Assembly (NCBI GenBank): GCA_027491415.1
Contig: JAOZFH010000035.1
Span: 1-56,170 of the forward strand
DNA length: 56,170 nucleotides
From: Thermoproteota archaeon
GTDB lineage: Archaea; Korarchaeota; Korarchaeia; Korarchaeales; Korarchaeaceae
Reading direction: 5' to 3'
In this document: positions 50,439 through 56,170 of the stretch, one piece after another
Position numbering within the stretch: the stretch's first letter is position 1
Layout of the letters: each line of letters opens with the position of its first letter
The notes under the pieces: generated by a model
Database searches by the model: none
Told to the model about the DNA's origin: nothing
Seen by the model: only the letters and a program-made list of their open reading frames with translations
Program-made: the position numbers and the translations under genes

Positions 50439-50721
50439 TCATGCGTCTCGAGTAGTCGGCCCTCTTCCTGGCCCCGTACGGCTCGAGCAGACCGGCGGCC
50501 TCGGCCTCCAACCCGGGGTTGTCACGGCGTTGGCCAGCTTGTCGTCCCTCCTCGGCACCCTCCTGGCCGGTCGAGACGAGGAGGAGTTCCGCGGCCATCC
50601 TGGCCGACATGTAGGCGGCGCTGACGGCCTTGCCGTAGCACCGACCTCCAAGTCGATCCTGGCCTGGATCAGCAGGTGTCTAACCTCGTCGAAGCTCAAC
50701 CTCGCCCTCCTCCACGGTCAT
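50439..50721 (-). pseudogene. HEPN-domain protein, broken by several frameshifts
   Basis: Pieces of one HEPN protein lie in two alternating frames. In order: MTVEEGEV (frame of ATG 50721), LSFDEVRHLLIQARIDLEV (other frame), CYGKAVSAAYMSARMAAELLLVS, PARRVPRRDDKLANAV, then GLEAEAAGLLEPYGARKRADYSRRM. Combined they give a standard HEPN helix bundle with RKRADY near the end. At least four switches are needed, occurring as compensating pairs. HEPN proteins of this type pair with a nucleotidyltransferase-like partner; the upstream gene (50718-50981) overlaps ATG 50721 by 4 bp as in intact pairs. Either a decayed toxin-antitoxin unit or multiple indel errors. Confidence 0.6.
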
Positions 50722-50981
50722 GAGCTCAGCCCCTCGACTCCGAGCCTCCTCTGGGCATCCAGGGCGGCCCGGGCGACCAGCCTGAGGGCCTCGGCGTCCA
50801 CCCTGTCCACGAAGACGAAGACGTTGCCGTCGTACAGCAGGTCGTCGGGCGAGCTCCTGGCGACAACCCTCCTGAGCCTCCGGCCGAGCCTCCTCTGGAG
50901 TTCAGCCCGGAACTCCCTGACCAGCTCGAGCCAGGGGGGCCCGGCGGTGAGGTCCACCAGGTACGACACTCCCACATGCAC
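50718..50981 (-). CDS. Partner protein of the HEPN pair (degenerate nucleotidyltransferase-like)
   Basis: 87 residues from GTG 50981: YLVDLTAGPPWLELVREFRAEL, RRVVARSSPDDLLYDGNVFVFVDRVD, LRLVARAALDAQRRLG. The position just upstream of and overlapping a HEPN gene is that of MNT antitoxins, but the GSxxRG and DxD motifs of nucleotidyltransferases are missing; the N-terminal part may have been lost. Call rests on context. Confidence 0.4.
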   Translation of the reverse strand: MHVGVSYLVDLTAGPPWLELVREFRAELQRRLGRRLRRVVARSSPDDLLYDGNVFVFVDRVDAEALRLVARAALDAQRRLGVEGLSS

Positions 50982-51075
50982 AGACGCCCGGGGGCCCGAA
51001 GGCCCTCCGCGGGAGGTCGACGAGGGCGTGAGGTAGAGGGGAGGGCGGCCCCGGGGCCCTCCGTCCGGCCCCCGG

Positions 51076-51423
51076 TCAGGCCAGGCCGATCGCGTGGGCC
51101 AGCGCCAGCCAGGCGAGCCAGACTGCCACCGCGATTGAGCCGACTCTGACGCCCACCACCGGGGTCCGCCACCAGGCGTCTCTCCTCCCGGCCGCCCTGG
51201 CCAGCGCCCTCGGGTAGTAGATCAGGAAGCCCCCCAGGCCCAGGGTGAGGGCGGCGAACAGCAGGCTCGGGGGCGAGGTCGCCGAGCCGGGCGGCCAGGG
51301 CTCCGACCCGAGGAGGGCCCTGAGGGCCGGAGCCACGGCGTACTTCACGTACAGGGCGCACGCCAGGAGGTAGAAGTACAGGGGAGGGACGAGCCTCGGA
51401 AGGGACCTCGTCGACCGGCTCAT
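51076..51423 (-). CDS. Small membrane protein next to the Cys-rich precursor
   Basis: 115 residues, three hydrophobic helices: LVPPLYFYLLACALYVKYAV, LLFAALTLGLGGFLIYYP, VGSIAVAVWLAWLALAHAIG. ATG 51423 starts 8 nt after the stop of the halocin-like gene, so both are probably cotranscribed. Small membrane proteins beside bacteriocin genes often give immunity or help export; that is only suggested by position here. Confidence 0.55.
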   Translation of the reverse strand: MSRSTRSLPRLVPPLYFYLLACALYVKYAVAPALRALLGSEPWPPGSATSPPSLLFAALTLGLGGFLIYYPRALARAAGRRDAWWRTPVVGVRVGSIAVAVWLAWLALAHAIGLA

Positions 51424-51430
51424 CTCTGCT

Positions 51431-52381
51431 TCACCCGTAAGGGGGTTCCTTAAAGCACTTCTTCCCCCAGCGCTCACAGCACCTCCCGATGGTTGAGTAG
51501 GCGCACCAGACCAGTATACATGCGATGCAAGCCGACGTGCTTATTGCACATGGAATAGCGCAGTACGCCGCCTGTGCACACTCTCTCAGGACGCAGGTCC
51601 AGCTTATGTCGCAGCAGTACCAGCTGCAGTAATAATTGAGGGGGCATTCGGAGTCATATCGGCAGTAGATGCCGCAGCCGCCTAGGATGCTGACTCCTTC
51701 GCCCTCGGAAGAGAAGGCCTTGAGAACAAGCTTGTCGCCACGTATCTCCCAGAGAAAGGCGTCTTCCTTAACATCGCCGTCGTCGAACTCGAACCTCCTG
51801 GCCAAGACCACATGTCTCTCGTCTACGGGGATTCCTACGGCGGTGAGCTTCGCGGGCTCTCCATTAACCATGACTATGTGCTCGCCAGCCGACACTCCCT
51901 CTGCAGGCACTTTAACTCCTAGCCCGGTCTTGCCAAGGAGCGACCTTACGAATTCCCTCTTAACTATCTTCTCCGCGAAATCCCTCGCCAGATCCTCGTC
52001 CAACCTCCTAGAATCCAACACCTCGAGTCTCTTGACCTCCGCCACCCGGGGAACAGCCATCGCCTTGACGACCCTCCCGAGTCCCAGCTGTGCGAGGGTC
52101 GCCACGATGAGGAACTTGAATCCCATTGATAGGAATTCTCTGCGCTTCAGGCCGCCCCCCTCAAACTCCACGGCCGATCGTTCACACTCACAACACTCTC
52201 TCGTGGCCTTGTAGGCGAGGAGCACGAGTGCTGGCAGGAACGCTGCCTCAAGCAGGATCAAAGCTCTCTCTAGGAGGGGACTAATTTGGCTCAAGTGTAG
52301 ACTTATTACGATTAATCCATTTAACAGGGAGGCGGCTCCAAGCAGTCCCAGCAGGGATGCGGGATGTCTTGCACTTGGCAT
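51431..52381 (-). CDS. Candidate halocin C8-like secreted peptide precursor (16-Cys C terminus)
   Basis: 316 residues. Two membrane helices open the protein (LLGLLGAASLLNGLIVISLHL, LLEAAFLPALVLLAYKA), then KRREFLSMGFKFLIVATLAQLGLG, a twin-arginine-like motif before a third hydrophobic stretch. A soluble middle domain (about 105-235) follows. The last ~82 residues carry 16 cysteines mixed with Ala/Ile: GGCGIYCRYDSECPLNYYCS, YCCDISWTC, ECAQAAYCAIPCAISTSACI, LVWCAYSTIGRCCERWGKKC. Layout and Cys/Ala-rich core resemble halocin C8 precursors, where an N-terminal immunity part and a C-terminal antimicrobial peptide are cut apart. Codon use is more A/T-rich than neighbours, and the upstream 80 bp are very A/T-rich, hinting at transfer. 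ATG 52381 has aggtga six bases upstream. Confidence 0.6.
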   Translation of the reverse strand: MPSARHPASLLGLLGAASLLNGLIVISLHLSQISPLLERALILLEAAFLPALVLLAYKATRECCECERSAVEFEGGGLKRREFLSMGFKFLIVATLAQLGLGRVVKAMAVPRVAEVKRLEVLDSRRLDEDLARDFAEKIVKREFVRSLLGKTGLGVKVPAEGVSAGEHIVMVNGEPAKLTAVGIPVDERHVVLARRFEFDDGDVKEDAFLWEIRGDKLVLKAFSSEGEGVSILGGCGIYCRYDSECPLNYYCSWYCCDISWTCVLRECAQAAYCAIPCAISTSACIACILVWCAYSTIGRCCERWGKKCFKEPPYG

Positions 52382-52614
52382 AGAATATCACCTGCATTCC
52401 TATGGTAAAGATTAGTTATTTGCTGAAAAGCAAAGATTATTTAAGTCTATACCTTAAAATTTTCATACCAGACTACCCTAGTGAAAAGTCTAGCTGCGGC
52501 CGAATTGGGGCCGCCTCCTGCCGGGCGTCTAGCTGGCTGAGTTTGAGTTGGTGGAAGGTATCACAGGTGAGTGTGTTTATGGAGCCTTGGGCTCTCAACC
52601 CGGCCGTCGTGCTA

Positions 52615-52648
52615 CTTCCAACCCTGCAGTAAGAAGCGGCCAATCTGC
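52615..52648 (+). repeat. Orphan CRISPR repeat remnant
   Basis: A 34-bp stretch with only three mismatches to the first 34 positions of the 37-bp array repeat (cttccaaccctgcagtaa then gaagcggccaatctgc). The final three bases differ. It is in the same orientation as the array that begins 1,969 bp to the right, with two toxin-antitoxin modules between. Likely an old trailer-end repeat stranded when those genes arrived, or a relic of another array. Confidence 0.75.
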
Positions 52649-52775
52649 GGAGCTGAGAAAGGAGGCCCAGAAGCTCCTGAGCGAACATACCCAGACTGCG
52701 GAGTTCTCAGGGCAGGGGCGTGGAGATACGGCGAGGGAACCCGATCATGGCGTGACGGACGGGCCCGGGGAGAGA

Positions 52776-52809
52776 GTATACCGTTTAGAAATCCCAATTT
52801 GGTATACCG
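52776..52809 (+). promoter_or_regulatory. vapB promoter with two gtataccg boxes
   Basis: gtataccg occurs at 52776-52783 and 52802-52809 (the second within palindromic ggtatacc), 26 bp apart and flanking tttagaaatc, the likely TATA box about 26 bp before ATG 52814. Fits autorepression by a VapB dimer. Confidence 0.5.
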
Positions 52810-52813
52810 CCCG

Positions 52814-53041
52814 ATGTCGGAGGTCGTCAGCTTCAAGGTGCCGCAAGAAGTGAGGAGGAAGATGAGGGAGTACGCGGACAGGGTTAGGTGGAGCGAGGAG
52901 CTCAGGAGCTGCGTGATCAGGAGGATAGAGGAGATAGAGAGGGAGGAGAACCTCAGGAGGGTCGTCGAGCTCATCGAGTCGACGGCCAGCGTGCCCAGGG
53001 GCTTCTCAACCGCCAGCGTGAGGGAGGACAGGGGCTCTTGA
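52814..53041 (+). CDS. vapB: VapB-type antitoxin (ribbon-helix-helix-like)
   Basis: 75 residues: SEVVSFKVPQEVRRKMREYADRV with a beta strand and helix for DNA binding, a charged middle (RRIEEIEREENLRRVVELI), and the C-terminal toxin-wrapping tail PRGFSTASVREDRGS with the conserved R-x-DR end. ATG 52814 is leaderless. The stop overlaps the toxin's TTG start by 3 bases (ttga). Confidence 0.8.
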   Translation: MSEVVSFKVPQEVRRKMREYADRVRWSEELRSCVIRRIEEIEREENLRRVVELIESTASVPRGFSTASVREDRGS

Positions 53042-53450
53042 GCGCGGTCGACGCGTCGATAGTGGCCAGGTTCGTCCTCGGGGAGGAGGGCTGGAGGTCC
53101 CCTGCGGATCACCTGAGGAGCGCCGTGACCGTCGACCACGTCGTGAAGGAGACCGCCAACTCGGTGTGGAAGGCCCTGCGAAGGGGGCTGATTGGGGAGT
53201 CAGATGCCGAGAGGAAGTTTCAGGCCTTAACGGCCCTGTCGAGAAGAACCTGAGCCTCGTAGACGAGCTGGAGCTCCTGCCCGAGGCGTTCAGGCTGGCG
53301 ATCGAGGAGGGCATCACGGTTTACGACGCGGTGTACGTGGAACTCGCCAGGAGGAAGGGGGTGCCCCTCGTGACCGGAGACTCCTCTCAGGCGGAGGCCG
53401 CCGGGAGGGCCGGTGTGGAGGCCCTGTGCTGTGATGCGGGTATCCCCTAG
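53038..53450 (+). pseudogene. vapC: VapC-type PIN-domain toxin, frameshifted
   Basis: PIN ribonuclease in two frames. Part 1 (TTG 53038 to stop 53253): AVDASIVARFVLGEE (first Asp), TVDHVVKETANSVWKALRRG (conserved Glu). Part 2 (frame ending 53450): VEKNLSLVDELELLPEAFRLA, ITVYDAVYVELARRKG (Asp) and LVTGDSSQAEAAGRAG (Asp). All four acidic residues exist but the frame changes by one base near 53230-53245. A single-base indel explains it; toxin inactivation or an assembly error are equally possible. Confidence 0.75.
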
Positions 53451-53811
53451 CTCAGCCTCCGCGCTCGATCCCAACCTGCCCGGCGACCGCGTCCACGAAT
53501 CCGACCGCCTCCAGCGGTCTCCCCGCGCGCGAAGGGCGAGGGCCGCGGGCCTCACGGCTCGAACCTCCGGTCGGTTGAGCCCACTTCCTCAGATATACCC
53601 TGTGGTTACGAGCCGAGCCCTCTCGGCGACTCACTCGACGAAGCGGCTGAGGGCGAGAGTCCGGCGGGCTCTGGACCTCCCGAAGGCCCTCGCGCCGGCA
53701 CCCGAGGCGCGGCCGTCCGGCGACCGATCCCGAGGAGGCCGCGGGGGTCGCGACCACGCGCGGGCGGCGGCGGACCTCCCCCGCCCTCGCCAGCGGACTG
53801 ATCTCAGAAAA
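53451..53811. other. Intergenic region between two toxin-antitoxin modules
   Basis: About 360 bp, very GC-rich, with short overlapping ORFs of Arg/Pro/Ser composition on both strands, none with a motif. I see no gene, repeat copy or RNA here. Confidence 0.4.
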
Positions 53812-53839
53812 TTTTTAAGTCTGGGAATTTTCCAAATTC
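53812..53839 (+). promoter_or_regulatory. Promoter and palindromic operator of the AbrB-PIN module
   Basis: TATA-like tttttaagtc (53812-53821) is followed at once by gaatttTCCaaattc (53825-53839), a perfect inverted repeat with 3-bp centre, placed to cover the transcript start. It suits autoregulation by the AbrB-like antitoxin. Confidence 0.5.
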
Positions 53840-53852
53840 TGGGTAGCGGGTA

Positions 53853-54098
53853 TTGTCTGAGGTCAAGGTCAGGATCACCAAGAAGTTCACCCTGTACATC
53901 CCCAGGTCGATAGCCGGGGCCGCGGGCCTCAGGGAGGGGGACTACGTGAGGATGAGGGTCGAGGGCTCCAAGGTAATCCTGGAGCGGGTGCCCGATCCCT
54001 TCGAGCTGGCCCTGAAGGGGCCTAAGTTCGCCAGGATCACGTTTGAGGAATTCGAGAGGGAGTCCGAGGAGATGCAGGATGCGCTCTTCGGCGATTAG
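53853..54098 (+). CDS. AbrB/SpoVT-type antitoxin
   Basis: 81 residues from TTG 53853: KVRITKKFTLYIPRSIAGAAGLREGDYVRMRVEGSKVIL in two pieces (KVRITKKFTLYIPRSIAGAA; GLREGDYVRMRVEG) is the swapped-hairpin AbrB DNA-binding fold. The C-terminal acidic tail (ITFEEFERESEEMQDALFGD) should occupy the toxin active site. It overlaps the PIN toxin by 20 bp. Confidence 0.82.
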   Translation: MSEVKVRITKKFTLYIPRSIAGAAGLREGDYVRMRVEGSKVILERVPDPFELALKGPKFARITFEEFERESEEMQDALFGD

Positions 54099-54540
54099 GA
54101 TACTCCTGGACTCGACCTACCTGCTGCCCATCTTGGGAGTCGACGTGGAGGGCGTCGACGAGGCCCTGAGGGTGCTGAAAGGGCTCAGATCCGGCAGGAG
54201 GGCGGAGTTCTATTACACGGAGTTCAACCTGATCGAGGTGCTGGGAAAGATAGGCAGGACCGACTACGACCGGGGCAGGGTGCTCGCGGGCCTCAACTCC
54301 ATCGAGGAGGAGTTCAGGCTCACCCGCCCAACGGTCGAGGGGTACCTGAGGGCCCTGGCCCTCAGGAGGGTCGGCTTCAGAGATCTCATAGATCTGCTCC
54401 TCTACGCCACATCCCTGACGAGGGACCTCCTGTTCCTGACGAGGGACGACCACCTGATCGAGTTCCTGGAGGGGCGGGGCGAGGACACCCGGAGGGTGCT
54501 CCACGAGAGGTCCCTGATAGAGGAGTACGGGGGAGGGTAG
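54079..54540 (+). CDS. PIN-domain ribonuclease toxin
   Basis: 153 residues: RILLDSTYLLPILGV (first Asp), YTEFNLIEVLGKIGR (Glu), GFRDLIDLLLYATSLT (Asp pair) and FLTRDDHLIEF (terminal Asp). This is the VapC-like fold with an intact acidic quartet. ATG 54079 (MRSSAIRILLD) is chosen over upstream in-frame ATG 54043 that lies deep in the antitoxin gene. It lies 77 bp from the degenerate end of the CRISPR array. Confidence 0.8.
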   Translation: MRSSAIRILLDSTYLLPILGVDVEGVDEALRVLKGLRSGRRAEFYYTEFNLIEVLGKIGRTDYDRGRVLAGLNSIEEEFRLTRPTVEGYLRALALRRVGFRDLIDLLLYATSLTRDLLFLTRDDHLIEFLEGRGEDTRRVLHERSLIEEYGGG

Positions 54541-54616
54541 GCTCTGGCTGGATTGGAGTGGAGTGCCGTTGAGGGGCATCAAGCCCGTCTCCGTCACGTG
54601 CTGATCCCCGGATATC

Positions 54617-54653
54617 CTCTCAGCCCTGCCGCTTCTTGCGGCAAATCTGCTTC
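54617..54653 (-). repeat. Degenerate terminal CRISPR repeat with inverted hairpin loop
   Basis: 37 bp long and colinear with the repeat, but the core reads gccgc-ttctt-gcggc instead of gccgc-aagaa-gcggc, i.e. the exact reverse complement of the 15-bp hairpin, plus four point differences (positions 3, 7, 27 and 28). Marks the trailer end of the array. Confidence 0.85.
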
Positions 54654-56170
54654 GCCCCCTGTGGTGGAAGTCAATGTCTGTGCCATCAACCTCTTTCAAC
54701 CCTGCCGCAAGAAGCGGCTGATCTGCTTCCCCGGGCTGGAGCCAGCTCGCGCGCTCGAGGTCGCTTTCTTTCAACCCTGCCGCAAGAAGCGGCTGATCTG
54801 CTTCAACGAGGATCTCGCTAGGCTGAAGGCCCTGATAGTCTTTCAACCCTGCCGCAAGAAGCGGCTGATCTGCTTCTGGCGGGTCAGGGAGAGGAGGCAG
54901 GATCTGGAGCTGTACTTTCAACCCTGCCGCAAGAAGCGGCTGATCTGCTTCACGACGTGGCCGAGAAGGTTTCAGGAGCCCCGCCCCCATCCTTTCAACC
55001 CTGCCGCAAGAAGCGGCCAATCTGCTTCGATACGACATAGGTGGAATATTCACGTCAATTCGAGCTTTCAACCCTGCCGCAAGAAGCGGCCAATCTGCTT
55101 CTCGGGCACGCCCAAGCCCGAGGAGGTGGAGTACTTCGACTTTCAACCCTGCCGCAAGAAGCGGCCAATCTGCTTCTGGCCGAGGACCTGGTCGTGGTCG
55201 AGAGGGCGGTTCTCTTTCAACCCTGCCGCAAGAAGCGGCCAATCTGCTTCTTAAGAAGGCCACCGTGACAGAGACGAGAACAACAACTCTTTCAACCCTG
55301 CCGCAAGAAGCGGCCAATCTGCTTCCGGGTTCTGCCCCGAGGAGAACCACCTCCTGACCCAGTACTTTCAACCCTGCCGCAAGAAGCGGCCAATCTGCTT
55401 CTTCGACGCCCCCGACTACCAGGGCAACCTGAGGGCCTGCTTTCAACCCTGCCGCAAGAAGCGGCCAATCTGCTTCGGAGCTTGAGGCCGAGCTTGAGGG
55501 CGCGGTAAACCGGATAACTTTCAACCCTGCCGCAAGAAGCGGCCAATCTGCTTCCTCTTGGCCGCCAGGTCGTCCCTGACCGCCATCCAGTCTTTCAACC
55601 CTGCCGCAAGAAGCGGCCAATCTGCTTCCAAGCATCCGCTTTGAGGAGTTCGAGTTCTTGACTATGACTTTCAACCCTGCCGCAAGAAGCGGCCAATCTG
55701 CTTCTCAAATTTTGGCGATTCAGGCCGATTTCTTCATAGTCACTTTCAACCCTGCCGCAAGAAGCGGCCAATCTGCTTCGTCAGCACTCTGGCGGCCAAG
55801 AAGGACCTGCCCCTCTCCTTTCAACCCTGCCGCAAGAAGCGGCCAATCTGCTTCCAATGTTGTCTAAGTTAGCTATTATTTCATTCCAAACATTCTTTCA
55901 ACCCTGCCGCAAGAAGCGGCCAATCTGCTTCATGGGAACGCCGAGGCTGTGCAGCGCCGGGGTCGGTCGGCTTTCAACCCTGCCGCAAGAAGCGGCCAAT
56001 CTGCTTCCTCGGCCACCCCGGCCCTGGCGACTCATGCGTTACCACCCTTTCAACCCTGCCGCAAGAAGCGGCCAATCTGCTTCAGGGCTTACATCGGCTG
56101 GCTGGAGACCTACAAGCTAACTTTCAACCCTGCCGCAAGAAGCGGCCAATCTGCTTCACCGAAAGCAAAA
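54617..56170 (-). CRISPR. CRISPR array: 20 near-identical 37-bp repeats plus one degenerate terminal repeat, continues beyond window
   Basis: Plus-strand repeat is ctttcaaccctgccgcaa followed by gaagcggccaatctgcttc (37 bp). Full repeats start at 54693, 54768, 54840, 54915, 54992, 55065, 55140, 55214, 55289, 55365, 55440, 55518, 55592, 55668, 55743, 55818, 55895, 55971, 56047 and 56121; spacers are 35-41 bp. A degenerate copy is at 54617-54653. The core gccgc-aagaa-gcggc forms a hairpin. Read on the minus strand the repeat ends in gttgaaag, the usual 8-nt crRNA handle of archaeal type I/III systems, and the degenerate copy is on the left, so the leader should lie to the right. The four leftmost full repeats have gcggctgatc, all others gcggccaatc. 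No cas gene is in the window. Confidence 0.97.

Noticed and set aside
53413-53913. 166-codon frame bridging the VapC remnant and the AbrB gene
   Set aside because: Arg/Ser/Pro-rich with no motif, and it overlaps the AbrB promoter and operator.
54037-55674. Open frames running through the CRISPR array on both strands (repeated ADWPLLAAGLK-like units)
   Set aside because: They are translations of CRISPR repeats and spacers, not repeat proteins.
52400-56170. cas genes or a mobile element in the accessory region
   Set aside because: No Cas1/Cas2/Cas3/Cas7-like or transposase motifs found; the genes present are toxin-antitoxin proteins and no terminal inverted repeats are evident.

Overview
The window is archaeal. 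It carries sn-glycerol-1-phosphate dehydrogenase (archaeal lipid backbone), ABCE1/Rli1, archaeal-type GluRS, RibL-type FAD synthase, a PUA translation protein, type IV pilin-like secretion signals and a tRNA-Tyr with an anticodon-loop intron and C1-G72 pair. Base composition is strongly GC-rich and Arg codons are mostly AGG. TATA-like boxes sit about 25 bp before many start codons (leaderless or short-leader genes). This suggests a thermophilic member of the TACK/Korarchaeota side of Archaea, but lineage cannot be fixed from sequence alone.

Layout. 1-12.3 kb: GluRS (partial), an S-layer-like secreted protein, a divergent HisD homologue, an RNase HII/HIII-like protein, a secreted Ig-like protein divergent from an ABC exporter pair, then a UppP/Nudix/zinc-ribbon/DUF1512-like operon divergent from small genes and a SerB-like HAD phosphatase. 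12.3-18 kb: a membrane-tethered HTH protein, a HAD hydrolase with a C-terminal frameshift, a Trm112-like zinc protein, tRNA-Tyr, and a minus-strand signalling operon (membrane RecA-fold protein, 40-codon coupled ORF, KaiC-like ATPase, V4R protein). 18-30 kb: core functions (DHH phosphoesterase, RibL, MetRS with a structured leader element, G1PDH, ABCE1, IorAB plus ADP-forming acyl-CoA synthetase, PUA protein, tRNA-Asp). 30-41.6 kb: transporters, a 1,109-residue secreted glycosidase-like protein, a pilin-like protein, an alpha/beta hydrolase, and a three-gene GlpA/oxidoreductase/DUF1667 operon.

41.8-46.9 kb holds the most interesting system: two tiny paralogous peptide genes ending in a shared Cys-rich, Gly-rich core (C-x2-CCL-x2-GGGTLI), each with its own promoter and an identical-distance upstream element, followed by a radical SAM/SPASM maturase with an N-terminal PqqD-like leader-binding domain, an ABC ATPase and permease, and two winged-helix regulators, the first with an 18-bp palindromic operator over its start. 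This looks like a complete archaeal RiPP (ribosomally made, modified peptide) cluster.

47-56 kb is accessory: a DUF4097-like membrane protein, an acylphosphatase-coiled-coil fusion, a decayed HEPN pair, a 16-cysteine halocin-C8-like precursor, two VapBC/AbrB-PIN toxin-antitoxin modules (one toxin frameshifted), and a CRISPR array running off the right edge. The array is read on the minus strand, ends on the left in a repeat whose hairpin core is inverted, and has an orphan repeat 2 kb further left, beyond the toxin-antitoxin genes. No cas gene, IS element or rRNA is visible.
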